A stretch of 39,277 nt of DNA from Flammeovirgaceae bacterium (GCA_003229495.1 QIEB01000489.1:1-39277), one strand, 5' to 3'. Counted from the first letter of the stretch, positions 16,492-25,550 are shown. The notes: a model not told the origin generated them from the letters alone. Made by a program: numbers and translations.

Positions 16492-17937
16492 ATGCAATAC
16501 GATGTAACAGTAATCGGTTCAGGCCCGGGTGGCTACATAGCGGCAATTCGATGCTCCCAGTTGGGAATGAAAACCGCTATTATCGAAAAGTACCCTGCCC
16601 TGGGGGGCACCTGCTTAAATGTAGGCTGTATCCCTTCGAAGGCTTTATTGGACTCCAGCGAGCACTATCATAAAGCAATTCATGAATTCGAAGAGCACGG
16701 AATCAAGGGTGGTAAATACCAGGTTGACCTGGAGCAAATGGTAAAAAGGAAACAGTCGGTGGTGGACCAAACTACCGGAGGCATCAGTTACCTTATGAAA
16801 AAAAATAAGATAGATGTCTATAACGGAGTTGGTGAATTTCAGGACAAAAACACCATAGCAGTGAGGAGTGCGGAGCCTGCCTCTCCTGCTGGTTTATCTG
16901 CCAAAGGCATGGCAGGCAGGCGCGAGGACATCAAGCTGACCAGCAAGTTCATTATTATTGCCACAGGGTCTAAGCCGGCTAGTTTACCGTTTATTGAACT
17001 AGACAAGAAACGGGTGATCACCAGTACAGAAGCGTTGGAGATCACCAAGCTGCCCAAGCATATGATCATTATGGGCGGTGGAGTTATTGGCCTGGAGTTA
17101 GGATCAGTATTCGCCAGGTTGGGCACCAAGATAACTGTAGTGGAGATGATGACCAGTATTATTCCCACCATGGATGGCACCATGGGCAAAGAACTTCAAA
17201 AAGTTCTGAAAAAATTAGGATTTGAGTTCCTGTTAGGGCATAAAGTAACTGAAGTTAAAAATACCGGACGTCAGGTAACTGTTACCGCCGAAGATAAATC
17301 CGGGGCATCAAAGACCCTCAAGGGCGATTATTGCCTGGTGTCTATCGGCCGCAGACCCTACACAGAAGGTCTTGGGCTGGAAAATGTGGGCATTAACACC
17401 GACCAGGCCGGTAGAATTGCCGTTGACAATCATCTCAGGACATCTGTAAATAACATATTTGCCATTGGAGATGTAGTAAGAGGGGCCATGCTGGCACATA
17501 AGGCCGAGGAGGAAGGGGTGTTGGTAGCTGAACAACTGGCAGGGCAAAAGCCACACATTAATTACCTTTTGATCCCAGGGGTGGTTTACACCTGGCCGGA
17601 AGTAGCTTCGGTGGGTCATACCGAGGAGGCCCTGAAGGAAGCTAAAATTCCCTACAAAAAAGGAGCGTTCCCTTTTAAGGCATCAGCAAGAGCAAGAGCG
17701 AGCATGGATATTGATGGGCAGGTCAAAGTGCTGGCACATCAACAGACCGATGAAATCCTGGGAGTCCATATCATTGGACCACGGGCTGCTGATATGATTG
17801 GGGAGGCTGTGGTGGCCATGGAGTACCGGGCCTCAGCGGAAGACATCTCCAGGATGTCACATGCGCATCCGACCTTTTCAGAGGCCATTAAGGAAGCGTG
17901 TTTGGTGGCAACAGGGGATCGGGCACTGAATATTTGA
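16492..17937 (+). CDS. lpdA: Dihydrolipoyl dehydrogenase (E3)
   Basis: A 481-aa FAD/NAD disulfide oxidoreductase that reoxidises dihydrolipoamide of the OGDC (and probably other lipoyl complexes). FAD motif VIGSGPGGYIAA (residues 8-19), redox-active disulfide GGTCLNVGCIPSKALL, second FAD motif FIIIATGSKP, NAD motif MGGGVIGLELGSVFARLG, FAD site NIFAIGDVV, and the C-terminal HAHPTFSEA with the catalytic His-Glu pair. Between GEFQDKNTIAVR and EDIKLTSKFII there is an extra stretch of about 20 residues (SAEPASPAGLSAKGMAGRR) encoded by a palindromic DNA element at 16874-16922. The insert falls in a variable surface loop, so activity is probably kept. 7 bp after sucB. Confidence 0.97.
   Translation: MQYDVTVIGSGPGGYIAAIRCSQLGMKTAIIEKYPALGGTCLNVGCIPSKALLDSSEHYHKAIHEFEEHGIKGGKYQVDLEQMVKRKQSVVDQTTGGISYLMKKNKIDVYNGVGEFQDKNTIAVRSAEPASPAGLSAKGMAGRREDIKLTSKFIIIATGSKPASLPFIELDKKRVITSTEALEITKLPKHMIIMGGGVIGLELGSVFARLGTKITVVEMMTSIIPTMDGTMGKELQKVLKKLGFEFLLGHKVTEVKNTGRQVTVTAEDKSGASKTLKGDYCLVSIGRRPYTEGLGLENVGINTDQAGRIAVDNHLRTSVNNIFAIGDVVRGAMLAHKAEEEGVLVAEQLAGQKPHINYLLIPGVVYTWPEVASVGHTEEALKEAKIPYKKGAFPFKASARARASMDIDGQVKVLAHQQTDEILGVHIIGPRAADMIGEAVVAMEYRASAEDISRMSHAHPTFSEAIKEACLVATGDRALNI
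16874..16922. repeat. In-frame palindromic element inside lpdA
   Basis: The outer arms GCCTGCCT (16875-16882) and AGGCAGGC (16914-16921) are perfect 8-bp complements, with a nested TGCC-AAA-GGCA hairpin inside. GC-rich CCTGCC/GGCAGG palindromes look like a dispersed intergenic repeat, yet here one sits in frame and adds about 16-20 residues to the enzyme. Confidence 0.7.
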
Positions 17938-18034
17938 TTGAAGGCAGGCAAATTTCAAATAACAAAAATTTTGTTGTACTGGGGTTTGATTCTTTCATTA
18001 CTGGTGACAGCATCCGCTATGATCCAATGGTAGA

Positions 18035-20029
18035 TTAATGGGTTTCTTGATTTTTAAATTTAGAAATCAGTGTCTTAAATTCATCATCATTTCTTATGGA
18101 ATGATAGTGTGGGATTGATTCAATTAGATCAAAGTTGCTATAACCAGCCTTAAATGCTTTCTCAAGTTCAGTCAAAGCCAGTTCTTTTTCACCTTGCTCT
18201 GCATATACAAAACTCATCTTAACGTTTATATCAGGGGTATCACTTAATTTGTCAGCCTGCTGAAACATTTCCATTGCCAGGTCATAATCGCCTTGGGTTA
18301 GTTGGATTGAACCAATACTAAGGTAGGGATATAGCCAATTTGGATTTAATTCAATACAATATTGATATGCTTTTATGGCTTCAGCAAATTGTTCCTTTAG
18401 CCACAATGCTGCCCCCAGGTTCAGATATGACCATATGTAAGTGGGTTGTTGTTTGATAGCCATTCGTGCTGCGTACTCAGCACCGTCTAGATCGATGGGA
18501 TCAGAAATTCGGCAGGTATACGAAAGGTGGCACCATCCGATTGGATTGTCTGGTTTACTGTCAAGGCTTACTCTGTATGACTTAATAGCCTCTTCATGTC
18601 TTCCTGAATATGTAAAAAACTCAGCTAATGCCAGGTGACCCTCTGGTAAATTGCCATCAAGTTTTAGTGCCTGCCGGGCCAAGTTCTCTGCCCGCTCCAA
18701 ACGATCATATTCTTTCTGATATCCGTAAAAATAGTGGAGTGATTCGACTATAGAAAGTCCGGCGTAAGCCTTTGCGTAAGAAGAATCCTGGGCCAGAGCT
18801 TCTTCAAAATGTTGCTTGGCGGCATCCAGTTTCTCACTTGAAGGCTGAAGGTTACTATGTAAGGATTCCAACAACATCCAGCCTTTTAAATAAGCGTTAT
18901 ACGCCTGATTATTGTCCGTATATCGCTTTTGGATTGCCACAACTTCTTCAGCACCTAAGTCTAGTTGCAATTCTTCCGCAATACTCAATGCTGCCCTATC
19001 TTGGGCTTCAAGGGCCCCTTCCAAATTTCCGTCAAAGTCATATGAGGCTAGCTCAAAACCTGTAGCGGCTTCAATTAGCTGGGCATTGATCCTGACTTTA
19101 TTTCCAAATTTTCGAACACTGCCATCTATCAAGTATTCAACACCCAATTCCTTAGCAATTTCCGCCGGGGATAAGGTTGATCCTTTGAATCGAAGACATG
19201 CCAACCTGGAGGTCAGCCTTAAATTCTGTATTCTGGATAGACGATTGCAAAGTTCCTGTGTCATGCCATCGCTGAAATATTCATTGTCAGGATCAGGGCT
19301 CATGTTGACAAACGGCAGCACGGCAATCGACCTTTCTTTACTCGCAAAATCATCACCTGAAACTAGTTGCTGTAGATTTGGCACGTAGGCAAAGAAATAC
19401 CATATTGCCAGTACCACTGCCAATGCAGTAATAGTGAAGTAGGCCATTTTTGATTTAAGCCTTCTAGCACCTCCCTCTTTAGAAGTCGGGGACATGGACT
19501 TTGGCAGTAAGGTTTGAGCTGGAGAAGGAAGATTTCCTCCCTGTAGGGCATAAGTACGAACCCCATAGTCGACGTTTTTCAGTTGCTGTTCTCCCAGGTA
19601 ATATGTTTCAATTTTTGATTGACCGCGAATGGCCTTTTCTATGGCGTCTGAAATGTAAATCCCTCCGGGATCAGTGATAGATTCCAAGCGTGACGCCACG
19701 TTAACTCCGTCACCATAGACATCCTCATTCTCGACAGTGACATCTCCCAGGTGAATTCCGATACGAAGTTTACCATCGAATTTCACACCGGCAGTTTTTT
19801 GAATATCTACCGCACAATTTACCGCATCTAAGGCTGTACTGAACTTTACCAGCACTCCGTCGCCCATTTCTTTGAGCCATTGTCCGTTATACCTTTCCAC
19901 CAGGGGCTTTTGTATTTCCTTACTGATGTGGATTAACTCCAGGGCCTTGGCAGAGTCCCGGCCCATCAAAGCAGTGTACCCGACGATGTCGGTAAACATG
20001 ATGGCGGCTAATTGACGAGAAGTTGTCAT
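18035..20029 (-). CDS. Class III adenylate/guanylate cyclase with TM segment, TolB-like domain and TPR repeats
   Basis: 664 aa. Residues 1-165 are a class III nucleotide cyclase domain: metal-binding Asp14 (FTDIVGYT) and Asp57 (EMGDGVLVKF), substrate-recognising Lys53, and transition-state Asn110/Arg114 (GVNVASRLE). All key residues are present, so it should be active, with cAMP the likely product. One transmembrane helix lies at about 195-215. Next is a TolB/FlgO-like region (about 230-345, RSIAVLPFVNMSPDPDNEYFSDG) and then TPR-type repeats to the C-terminus. If the cyclase is cytoplasmic, the TolB-like and TPR parts would be periplasmic and could sense envelope partners. It stands alone and is convergent with lpdA. 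The signal it responds to is unknown. Confidence 0.88.
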   Translation of the reverse strand: MTTSRQLAAIMFTDIVGYTALMGRDSAKALELIHISKEIQKPLVERYNGQWLKEMGDGVLVKFSTALDAVNCAVDIQKTAGVKFDGKLRIGIHLGDVTVENEDVYGDGVNVASRLESITDPGGIYISDAIEKAIRGQSKIETYYLGEQQLKNVDYGVRTYALQGGNLPSPAQTLLPKSMSPTSKEGGARRLKSKMAYFTITALAVVLAIWYFFAYVPNLQQLVSGDDFASKERSIAVLPFVNMSPDPDNEYFSDGMTQELCNRLSRIQNLRLTSRLACLRFKGSTLSPAEIAKELGVEYLIDGSVRKFGNKVRINAQLIEAATGFELASYDFDGNLEGALEAQDRAALSIAEELQLDLGAEEVVAIQKRYTDNNQAYNAYLKGWMLLESLHSNLQPSSEKLDAAKQHFEEALAQDSSYAKAYAGLSIVESLHYFYGYQKEYDRLERAENLARQALKLDGNLPEGHLALAEFFTYSGRHEEAIKSYRVSLDSKPDNPIGWCHLSYTCRISDPIDLDGAEYAARMAIKQQPTYIWSYLNLGAALWLKEQFAEAIKAYQYCIELNPNWLYPYLSIGSIQLTQGDYDLAMEMFQQADKLSDTPDINVKMSFVYAEQGEKELALTELEKAFKAGYSNFDLIESIPHYHSIRNDDEFKTLISKFKNQETH

Positions 20030-20105
20030 TACTAGAAATTACCAAATTCAAATTACAAAAAAGCTGCTTAAAAAATGTCGATAAAAGGTAGCAACTTCAG
20101 GAAGT

Positions 20106-20189
20106 TTGGAAATTGGAAATTGGTTCTTTGGAACTTAATTGGTGCTTATCATTTGTTTTTTGGAATTTGCCAGTAGGCCACCTACTGGC
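20106..20189. repeat. 7-bp tandem tract (ttggaaa) and 9-bp perfect hairpin in divergent gap
   Basis: At 20106-20126 three heptamers are in register (ttggaaa, ttggaaa, ttggttc). At 20169-20189 GCCAGTAGG and CCTACTGGC form a perfect 9-bp stem with a 3-nt CCA loop and no T-run. Both lie between the divergently transcribed cyclase and DUF2270 genes, so the hairpin is not at a normal terminator position. Confidence 0.65.
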
Positions 20190-20244
20190 TAGAATTGCAA
20201 TTCGTCCTTTTTATCCATAACTTATATTCAGCTCCAAATCTACC

Positions 20245-20910
20245 ATGAAAGCCGAATCTGATAGTCCGAGTTCTACCGAATACATAACTGCTCTTTGTCA
20301 TTACTACCGCGCGGAAATGGACCGTGCAAACACCTGGCGAACCAGATTGGATGTAACCACTAATTGGGCTATTGTCACTACCGCGGCCTTCTTGTCTGTG
20401 GCCTTTGGAGGGCCCAAGATCCCACATTTTGTAATTATTCTGGCTACTATTTTCGTGCTATTCTTCTTGATCATTGAATCTCGCCGCTATAAATATTTTG
20501 ATCTTTGGCGTTGGCGCATCGCATTGCTCAATGAAAACTTCTTCGCCAACCTCATATCACCGGAAACAGCCCCAATGCATTCAAACTGGAAGGAACTGCT
20601 TAGCTCGGAACTAAAAAATTCCAGTTTCAAGATCTCATTTATGGAGGCTTTCGGACGGCGTTTGAGACGGAATTATAGTTGGATCTTTATGGTATTGGCC
20701 AGTTGCTGGTTTGCAAAGATCGTAATACATCCCACTCCCATGCACCACTTCTCCGAAATCTTTCAACGGGCTACTGTTTTTGACCTGGTACCTGGCTGGG
20801 TGGTATTAACTATTGGGATCATCTTTAACTCCGCTTTGATTGTCATTGCGTTCAGCACCCTGAAAAAAAGAAAAGTGGAAGTTCAGATCAAACCTTCAGG
20901 TAAAACCTAG
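20245..20910 (+). CDS. DUF2270 predicted membrane protein
   Basis: A 221-aa protein with the DUF2270 signature: CHYYRAEMDRANTWRTRLDVTTNWAIVTTAAFL near the N-terminus. Hydrophobic helices are at about 44-60, 62-80, 148-163 and 185-205, giving a probable four-helix inner-membrane protein. The segment ESRRYKYFDLWRWRIALLNENFFA after the second helix is also typical. The function of the family is unknown. It is transcribed away from the cyclase gene with 215 bp between them, and no partner gene is close on the same strand. Confidence 0.8.
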   Translation: MKAESDSPSSTEYITALCHYYRAEMDRANTWRTRLDVTTNWAIVTTAAFLSVAFGGPKIPHFVIILATIFVLFFLIIESRRYKYFDLWRWRIALLNENFFANLISPETAPMHSNWKELLSSELKNSSFKISFMEAFGRRLRRNYSWIFMVLASCWFAKIVIHPTPMHHFSEIFQRATVFDLVPGWVVLTIGIIFNSALIVIAFSTLKKRKVEVQIKPSGKT

Positions 20911-20997
20911 CTTCACTTGTTTGGGGCTGGTCCAAAGGACCTCCTTTGTGGGAGAATTGGCACTTGTTAAATTATTTGAAGTTTTGAAAATTTGTAT

Positions 20998-21030
20998 TTT
21001 GTTTTACAATCTCTTAAGAATATATTTTTG
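20998..21030 (+). promoter_or_regulatory. Candidate promoter of the flavin monooxygenase gene (TTTG-N21-TATTTTTG)
   Basis: TTTG (20998-21001) is followed after 21 bp by TATTTTTG (21023-21030), fitting the Bacteroidota consensus. The start site would be near 21036, giving a leader of about 80 nt to the ATG at 21115. Confidence 0.45.
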
Positions 21031-21114
21031 GCTAATTGAGCCAGTATTGCATTGATCATCAATAATTTATACATTGATCGACCAGAAATCATTATTCCAC
21101 CAAAGACAATCGAT

Positions 21115-22272
21115 ATGCCCCACCATGCCGTAACCACCGCCACCGCTCTTGGCCCTCAAATTATCCAATTAAGATCAGAAACTGAAGCCCAGCGTCAGCT
21201 ACCCAAGTCAATCATTTCCGCATTGGTTGAATCCAATCTATTTCGTCAGGTGATAACTACGGACATAGGTGGACTGGAATTAGATCCGGTAGTGTCCCTG
21301 GAAGTTTACGAAGCTTTGGCCAAATCTGAGGCGTCCGTTGGATGGGCTGTCTGGAACAGTTCCCTTCCATGTCTTTTAAGCAGGTTCCTATCAGATTCAG
21401 TGCGAAAAGAGATCTTTGGAGACCCCACTTTAACGTATACCAGTTCCACCCGTCCAACCGGTAGGGCTTCCATGGAAAATGACAGTTTCAGGATTTCCGG
21501 ACACTGGTCGTTGGTATCGGGCTGTATGCATGCGGACTGGATTGGTTTCATGTGCATGGTGGAGAAAGACGGCGAGATACAGATGGCCGAACAAGGTGGG
21601 CCACAAATGCTCATGGCATTCATTCCGTCAGGTTCGTATGAAATTATAGATACCTGGCATGTTGGTGGTTTGCGGGGTACTGGTAGTCATGACATCACGG
21701 TTGATGATTTAATGGTTCCTATGGGGAAAACCTTTTCTCCTATGGGTCCCAGCCAACTCGATCGGCCTATTGGGCGCATTCCAATTGGCTGCACCATGTC
21801 AGCTGGACATGCGGCGATCTGTTTGGGAATTGCGCAAGCAGCATTGGAATCAGTGATCGATCTTGCACGAAGCAAGATCACCGTTGACCCGGTCCCTGGT
21901 CTTCCAGACCGTGCATCAAATCAATTTCTGGTGGCTGAGGCAGCTACCAAAATAGCTGCCCTGCGGGCTCATTTACATCTGACATTAGGCAGCCTCTGGA
22001 AAATCTGTCAATCCGGATCGGAGTGGACGCCTGACGACCTTGCACAGGTATGGAGTGCAGCCGTAACTACCGGGAGGGAATGTCGGTCACTGGTCTCTGC
22101 TTTGTATGAAGTCGCCGGCAGTCCCGCGCTGTACCAGGATTTTTCACTTGAGCGGTGTCACCGTGACATTCATGCTGCCATGCAGCACGTGGTAATCCAG
22201 CGCCTATGGCTGGAGGAAGCCGGCAAGGTCAAATTTGGTATGGACCCCACAAATCCGCTTTTTGCATGGTGA
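21115..22272 (+). CDS. Flavin-dependent monooxygenase of the acyl-CoA dehydrogenase fold (HsaA/DszC-like)
   Basis: 385 aa from ATG 21115; a TTG start 21 codons upstream is possible. The sequence follows group D flavin monooxygenases: an N-terminal helical domain (LPKSIISALVESNLFR), ASVGWAVWNSS, FRISGHWSLVSGCMHADWI (beta domain, flavin site), GGLRGTGSHDITVDDLMVP, and a C-terminal helical bundle ending with RCHRDIHAAMQHVVIQ. The catalytic Glu of true acyl-CoA dehydrogenases is not obvious. Such enzymes hydroxylate aromatic or steroid substrates with reduced flavin supplied by a separate reductase; none is encoded nearby. The substrate is unknown. Confidence 0.75.
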   Translation: MPHHAVTTATALGPQIIQLRSETEAQRQLPKSIISALVESNLFRQVITTDIGGLELDPVVSLEVYEALAKSEASVGWAVWNSSLPCLLSRFLSDSVRKEIFGDPTLTYTSSTRPTGRASMENDSFRISGHWSLVSGCMHADWIGFMCMVEKDGEIQMAEQGGPQMLMAFIPSGSYEIIDTWHVGGLRGTGSHDITVDDLMVPMGKTFSPMGPSQLDRPIGRIPIGCTMSAGHAAICLGIAQAALESVIDLARSKITVDPVPGLPDRASNQFLVAEAATKIAALRAHLHLTLGSLWKICQSGSEWTPDDLAQVWSAAVTTGRECRSLVSALYEVAGSPALYQDFSLERCHRDIHAAMQHVVIQRLWLEEAGKVKFGMDPTNPLFAW

Positions 22273-22438
22273 GTTGATTCAAAGAAAAATGGGTGGTAAC
22301 CTATAAAGCCCCTGGTTCTTCAAATTGGCTATGTGCTCCCGTTCCACTGCAATCTTTTTGGAAGCCCGATCGCAAAATTGCTTCGAATCCCGGGTCTCCC
22401 CACAGACTCTCAAAATGTGGATCATAATGAGCAAAATC

Positions 22439-22465
22439 AGGTAGCCCGACCGGGAATTGCTACCT
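22439..22465. other. Inverted repeat in the 22273-22583 intergenic region
   Basis: Arms AGGTAGC (22439-22445) and GCTACCT (22459-22465) enclose a GC-rich loop with CCCG/CGGG. It may be a weak terminator for the upstream monooxygenase gene, although the T-run after it is interrupted. The rest of this 311-bp gap shows no gene I can support. Confidence 0.35.
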
Positions 22466-22583
22466 TGTTTACTCACTTTTGTTAAACAAGTTCAGAATAG
22501 ATATTTTTTTCTTAGATTCACCGGGCCGATTTAACTCGGGCTTGATACCAAATTATTTCGTATCTCCAAAGAATGCTAAGAAA

Positions 22584-24128
22584 ATGAAAAACTGTTTTGT
22601 CCGGATACTTTCGGCTCTACTAATATTTAGCTTGGCGGGTTGCCAAAAGGAGCAACCCACCGAAACACCGCCTGAAACACCTCAACAAAATCGTAATTTA
22701 CCTGGACTGGGTCTCCCCAGAGGTCTACTTAGAAACACCCCGAAAGCCACACCGGGATATATTTATTTCTCCCCATTGCTGTCCGGTACTACCTACCTGA
22801 TTAACCTCAACGGTCAGGTTGTACACACCTGGGAAAGTGACTACGGTCCCTCAGGTTGGGTATACCTGAAGGAAAATGGTAACCTGGCCCGCGGCGGCAG
22901 AGACCCGGAAACGCCGCTGTTCGACGGCGGCGGCCAGGGAGGATGGCTCCAGGAATTTACCTGGGACGGTGAATTGGTTTGGGGGTACAAATTTTCTTCC
23001 ACCGAATACCTGACACATCATGATGTAGCTATTATGCCCAATGGGAATTACCTGGCCATAGCCTGGGAAGCAAAAACTCCGGAGGAGGCCATTACGGCAG
23101 GCAGGAATCCGGAGAATATTCCCCAGGCTGGCCTATGGCCGGATTGGGTTATTGAGCTTGAGCCAAGAGGATCAAACGATGCTGTTATTGTTTGGCAATG
23201 GCACATTTGGGACCATCTTGTTCAGGATTATGACGATTCCAAAATAAACTACGGCGACGTTTCGGAACACCCTGAATTATTGGATATTAATCTTATTGGG
23301 GTACCCGATCCCGTCACCGAAGAGGAGCTAAATGAACGAAGAGCAGGCAACAACGCAAATATTAATGACACTCCCCAGAACCAAGGATCGGATATGTATC
23401 ATACCAATGCCATAAATTATAATGCCCGTCTTGATCAAATTGTATTGAGTTCACCGGGTTTAGACGAAATAATGATTATTGATCACGGTACCACCACTGA
23501 AGAAGCTGGGGGACATAGAGGAGGAAGGTGGGGAAAAGGAGGAGATATTCTCTACCGGTGGGGTAATCCTGAAAATTATTATGCTGGAGACTCAACTGAC
23601 CAGAAATTGGGAGGCCAGCATGATGTCAAGTGGATTGTGACCGGGTTACCGGGAGCAGGTAATCTCATGGTATTCAATAATAACGTACCCTACGCCGAAC
23701 CTGGCTATTCATCCGTGTTGGAACTTAAAACTCCTTTGACAGATTCAGGCTATTTACTGGGTGAAAGCGGACAGTTTGGTCCCGAAGAACCTAAATGGAG
23801 CTACGTGGCCCTGGACACTCTATCCTTTTACAGCCCGTTCATATCCGGATCACACCGCATGGCCAATGGGAATACTTTTATCACTGAGGGTGCCAGAGGC
23901 CGTTTCTTCGAAGTGAATGCCAAAAGAGAGGTGCTTTGGGAATACATGACCCCGTATGCTGGTTATATCCGTATGGCTGATGGAACCACTCCTCAACCGA
24001 TCGGGCCATTTGAGTACGGCACGTTCCGGGCTACCCACATACCTGTTGACCACCCTGCAGTGGCAAGCAAGATACTTGAGCCACTGGATCCTCAACCGGA
24101 AGTATATAAATTAAAAAAGATCAATTAA
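22584..24128 (+). CDS. Arylsulfotransferase (ASST) family lipoprotein
   Basis: 514 aa from ATG 22584, which gives MKNCFVRILSALLIFSLAGC with the lipobox LAGC (Cys20); earlier starts would bury the signal peptide. The body is a repeating Asn/Gly/Trp-rich beta-propeller pattern (GYIYFSPLLSGTTYLINLNG, NGNLARGG, EFTWDGELVWGY). Conserved histidine motifs THHDVAIMPNGNYLAIAWE, DMYHTNAINYN and GGQHDVKWI fit the ASST family, where a His accepts sulfate from aryl sulfates. It is probably anchored in the outer membrane or periplasm. Family membership is likely, but true sulfotransferase activity is not certain. A serine hydrolase gene follows 9 bp later and is probably co-transcribed. Confidence 0.75.
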   Translation: MKNCFVRILSALLIFSLAGCQKEQPTETPPETPQQNRNLPGLGLPRGLLRNTPKATPGYIYFSPLLSGTTYLINLNGQVVHTWESDYGPSGWVYLKENGNLARGGRDPETPLFDGGGQGGWLQEFTWDGELVWGYKFSSTEYLTHHDVAIMPNGNYLAIAWEAKTPEEAITAGRNPENIPQAGLWPDWVIELEPRGSNDAVIVWQWHIWDHLVQDYDDSKINYGDVSEHPELLDINLIGVPDPVTEEELNERRAGNNANINDTPQNQGSDMYHTNAINYNARLDQIVLSSPGLDEIMIIDHGTTTEEAGGHRGGRWGKGGDILYRWGNPENYYAGDSTDQKLGGQHDVKWIVTGLPGAGNLMVFNNNVPYAEPGYSSVLELKTPLTDSGYLLGESGQFGPEEPKWSYVALDTLSFYSPFISGSHRMANGNTFITEGARGRFFEVNAKREVLWEYMTPYAGYIRMADGTTPQPIGPFEYGTFRATHIPVDHPAVASKILEPLDPQPEVYKLKKIN

Positions 24129-24137
24129 TAATTCTCA

Positions 24138-25451
24138 ATGAAGAGAGCACTTCCAATTATGAAAAACGTAGTCACCCTGATACTGATCACATTGGTATTT
24201 ACGGCCAATGGTCAAACTAAATCCAGCCAAAAATCCGCGCCGCTTACTCCGGCATCCCCGGAAAGTGTTGGTATGTCTTCCGAACGGCTGGATCGAATCG
24301 ATGCCATGTGTCAGGAAGCAGTGAAAAGTGGTGATCTGCCAGGAATTGTAGCATTGGTTGCCAGAAAGGGGAAAATTGTATTTCACCAGGCCTACGGTAT
24401 GGCGGACAATTCATCGGGAAGAAAAATGAATGAAGATGATATCTTTAGAATTGCTTCTCAGTCAAAGGCCATTACCTCCACAGCAGTAATGATGCTATGG
24501 GAAGAGGGCAAATTTCAACTGGATGATCCAATTTCAAAATTCATTCCAGAGTTTAAAAATCCACAGGTATTGCAGTCATATAAGTATAATGACACCAGCT
24601 ATACTACCATTACTGCGGATAAGGAAATTACCATTCGACATCTGCTCACTCATACATCCGGTTTGGGTTACGGAGTAATTGACGGAGATGAACGATTTAA
24701 AATGATTTATGAGAAAGCAGGTATTACTGATCTTTTTACTACTCAACCAATCACTGTTGAACAAAGTGTGAAAAAGTTGGCCAAATTGCCATTACATCAT
24801 CACCCTGGAGAAAAGTTTACTTATAGTGAAGGACTTGATGTGTTGGGATACTTTATCGAAATAATATCAGGGGTGCCATTTGATGAATTCCTTAGAAAAA
24901 GATTGTTTGATCCCTTAGGCATGGATGACAGCTGGTTCTATCTGCCTAGTTCTAAGGCAGACCGTCTGGTTAGCGTTCAAAAGAAAGAAGATGATAAATG
25001 GGTGAAATACCCGGTTACTTTTTATGACACTGATTATCCCTTAAAAGGCTCCAAGACCTTTTTCTCCGGAGGAGCCGGTCTATCCAGCACTGCAAAAGAT
25101 TATGCTATCTTCCTTCAGATGTACCTGAATGGAGGTGAATTGAATGGAGTAAGGATTCTTAGCCGCACTACCATTAAGTCGATCATGGGAAATCAAACAG
25201 CAGATCTATTCAGTGGTGGGGTTAATAGCTACTACGGACTTGCTTTTGGGGTTGTAACAAAAGCGGGGCAAGACCAGGCTGGCGTGGGCAGTGTAGGTAC
25301 ATTTGAATGGGGAGGATATTTTAACACACAGTATTTCGCCGACCCGGAAGAACAAACCATTGGCATCCTTATGAAGCAAACCCAAGGACCTGTTCAGGAC
25401 GAAACAGGTTGGAAATTCAGAATGTTGGTAGGTCAGGCAATTGATGATTAA
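24138..25451 (+). CDS. Secreted serine hydrolase, beta-lactamase (class C/PBP4*-like) family
   Basis: 437 aa with a signal peptide (MKNVVTLILITLVFTANGQ; the second ATG at 24159 may be the true start). The catalytic SxxK is SQSK (Ser107-Lys110). The Tyr motif is YSEGLD, followed by PFDEFLRKRLFDPLGMDDSWFYLP, and the third box is WGGYFN near the C-terminus in place of KTG. HLLTHTSGLG is also typical. Members include esterases, D-aminopeptidases and EstB-like enzymes; true beta-lactamase activity should not be assumed. It probably forms an operon with the ASST lipoprotein. Confidence 0.88.
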   Translation: MKRALPIMKNVVTLILITLVFTANGQTKSSQKSAPLTPASPESVGMSSERLDRIDAMCQEAVKSGDLPGIVALVARKGKIVFHQAYGMADNSSGRKMNEDDIFRIASQSKAITSTAVMMLWEEGKFQLDDPISKFIPEFKNPQVLQSYKYNDTSYTTITADKEITIRHLLTHTSGLGYGVIDGDERFKMIYEKAGITDLFTTQPITVEQSVKKLAKLPLHHHPGEKFTYSEGLDVLGYFIEIISGVPFDEFLRKRLFDPLGMDDSWFYLPSSKADRLVSVQKKEDDKWVKYPVTFYDTDYPLKGSKTFFSGGAGLSSTAKDYAIFLQMYLNGGELNGVRILSRTTIKSIMGNQTADLFSGGVNSYYGLAFGVVTKAGQDQAGVGSVGTFEWGGYFNTQYFADPEEQTIGILMKQTQGPVQDETGWKFRMLVGQAIDD

Positions 25452-25453
25452 TA

Positions 25454-25467
25454 GTTATGAGGTATGA
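25454..25467. repeat. Short heptamer pair (gttatga, ggtatga)
   Basis: Two phased heptamers directly after the hydrolase stop, of the same type as those at 8973-9007 and 11768-11788. Downstream, 25520-25546 is a T/G-rich run with ggatttt-like units. Confidence 0.45.
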
Positions 25468-25550
25468 GCTCACTTGACTTAGGAATTTGTTATTTAAAGC
25501 TTGTAATTTTTTTGGTGCTTGGATTTTGGGATTTGTAATTTTTATTTTCT

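Noticed and set aside
16875..16921. A frameshift or pseudogene call for lpdA because of the unusual insert
   Set aside because: The frame stays open through the insert and all E3 motifs after it are intact, so the gene is taken as functional.
17961..17975. AT-only hairpin (AACAAAA / TTTTGTT) after lpdA
   Set aside because: Arms of 7 bp made almost only of A and T are expected by chance here; too weak to call a terminator.
20929..20947. Short competing hairpins (GGTCC/GGACC and AAAGGA/TCCTTT) after the DUF2270 gene
   Set aside because: Stems of 5-6 bp, no T-run, mutually exclusive; probably not a real terminator.
22279..22476. 65-codon minus-strand frame after the monooxygenase gene
   Set aside because: No family features and no promoter or ribosome-binding site; it contains the inverted repeat at 22439-22465. 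A degraded gene fragment cannot be excluded but is not supported.
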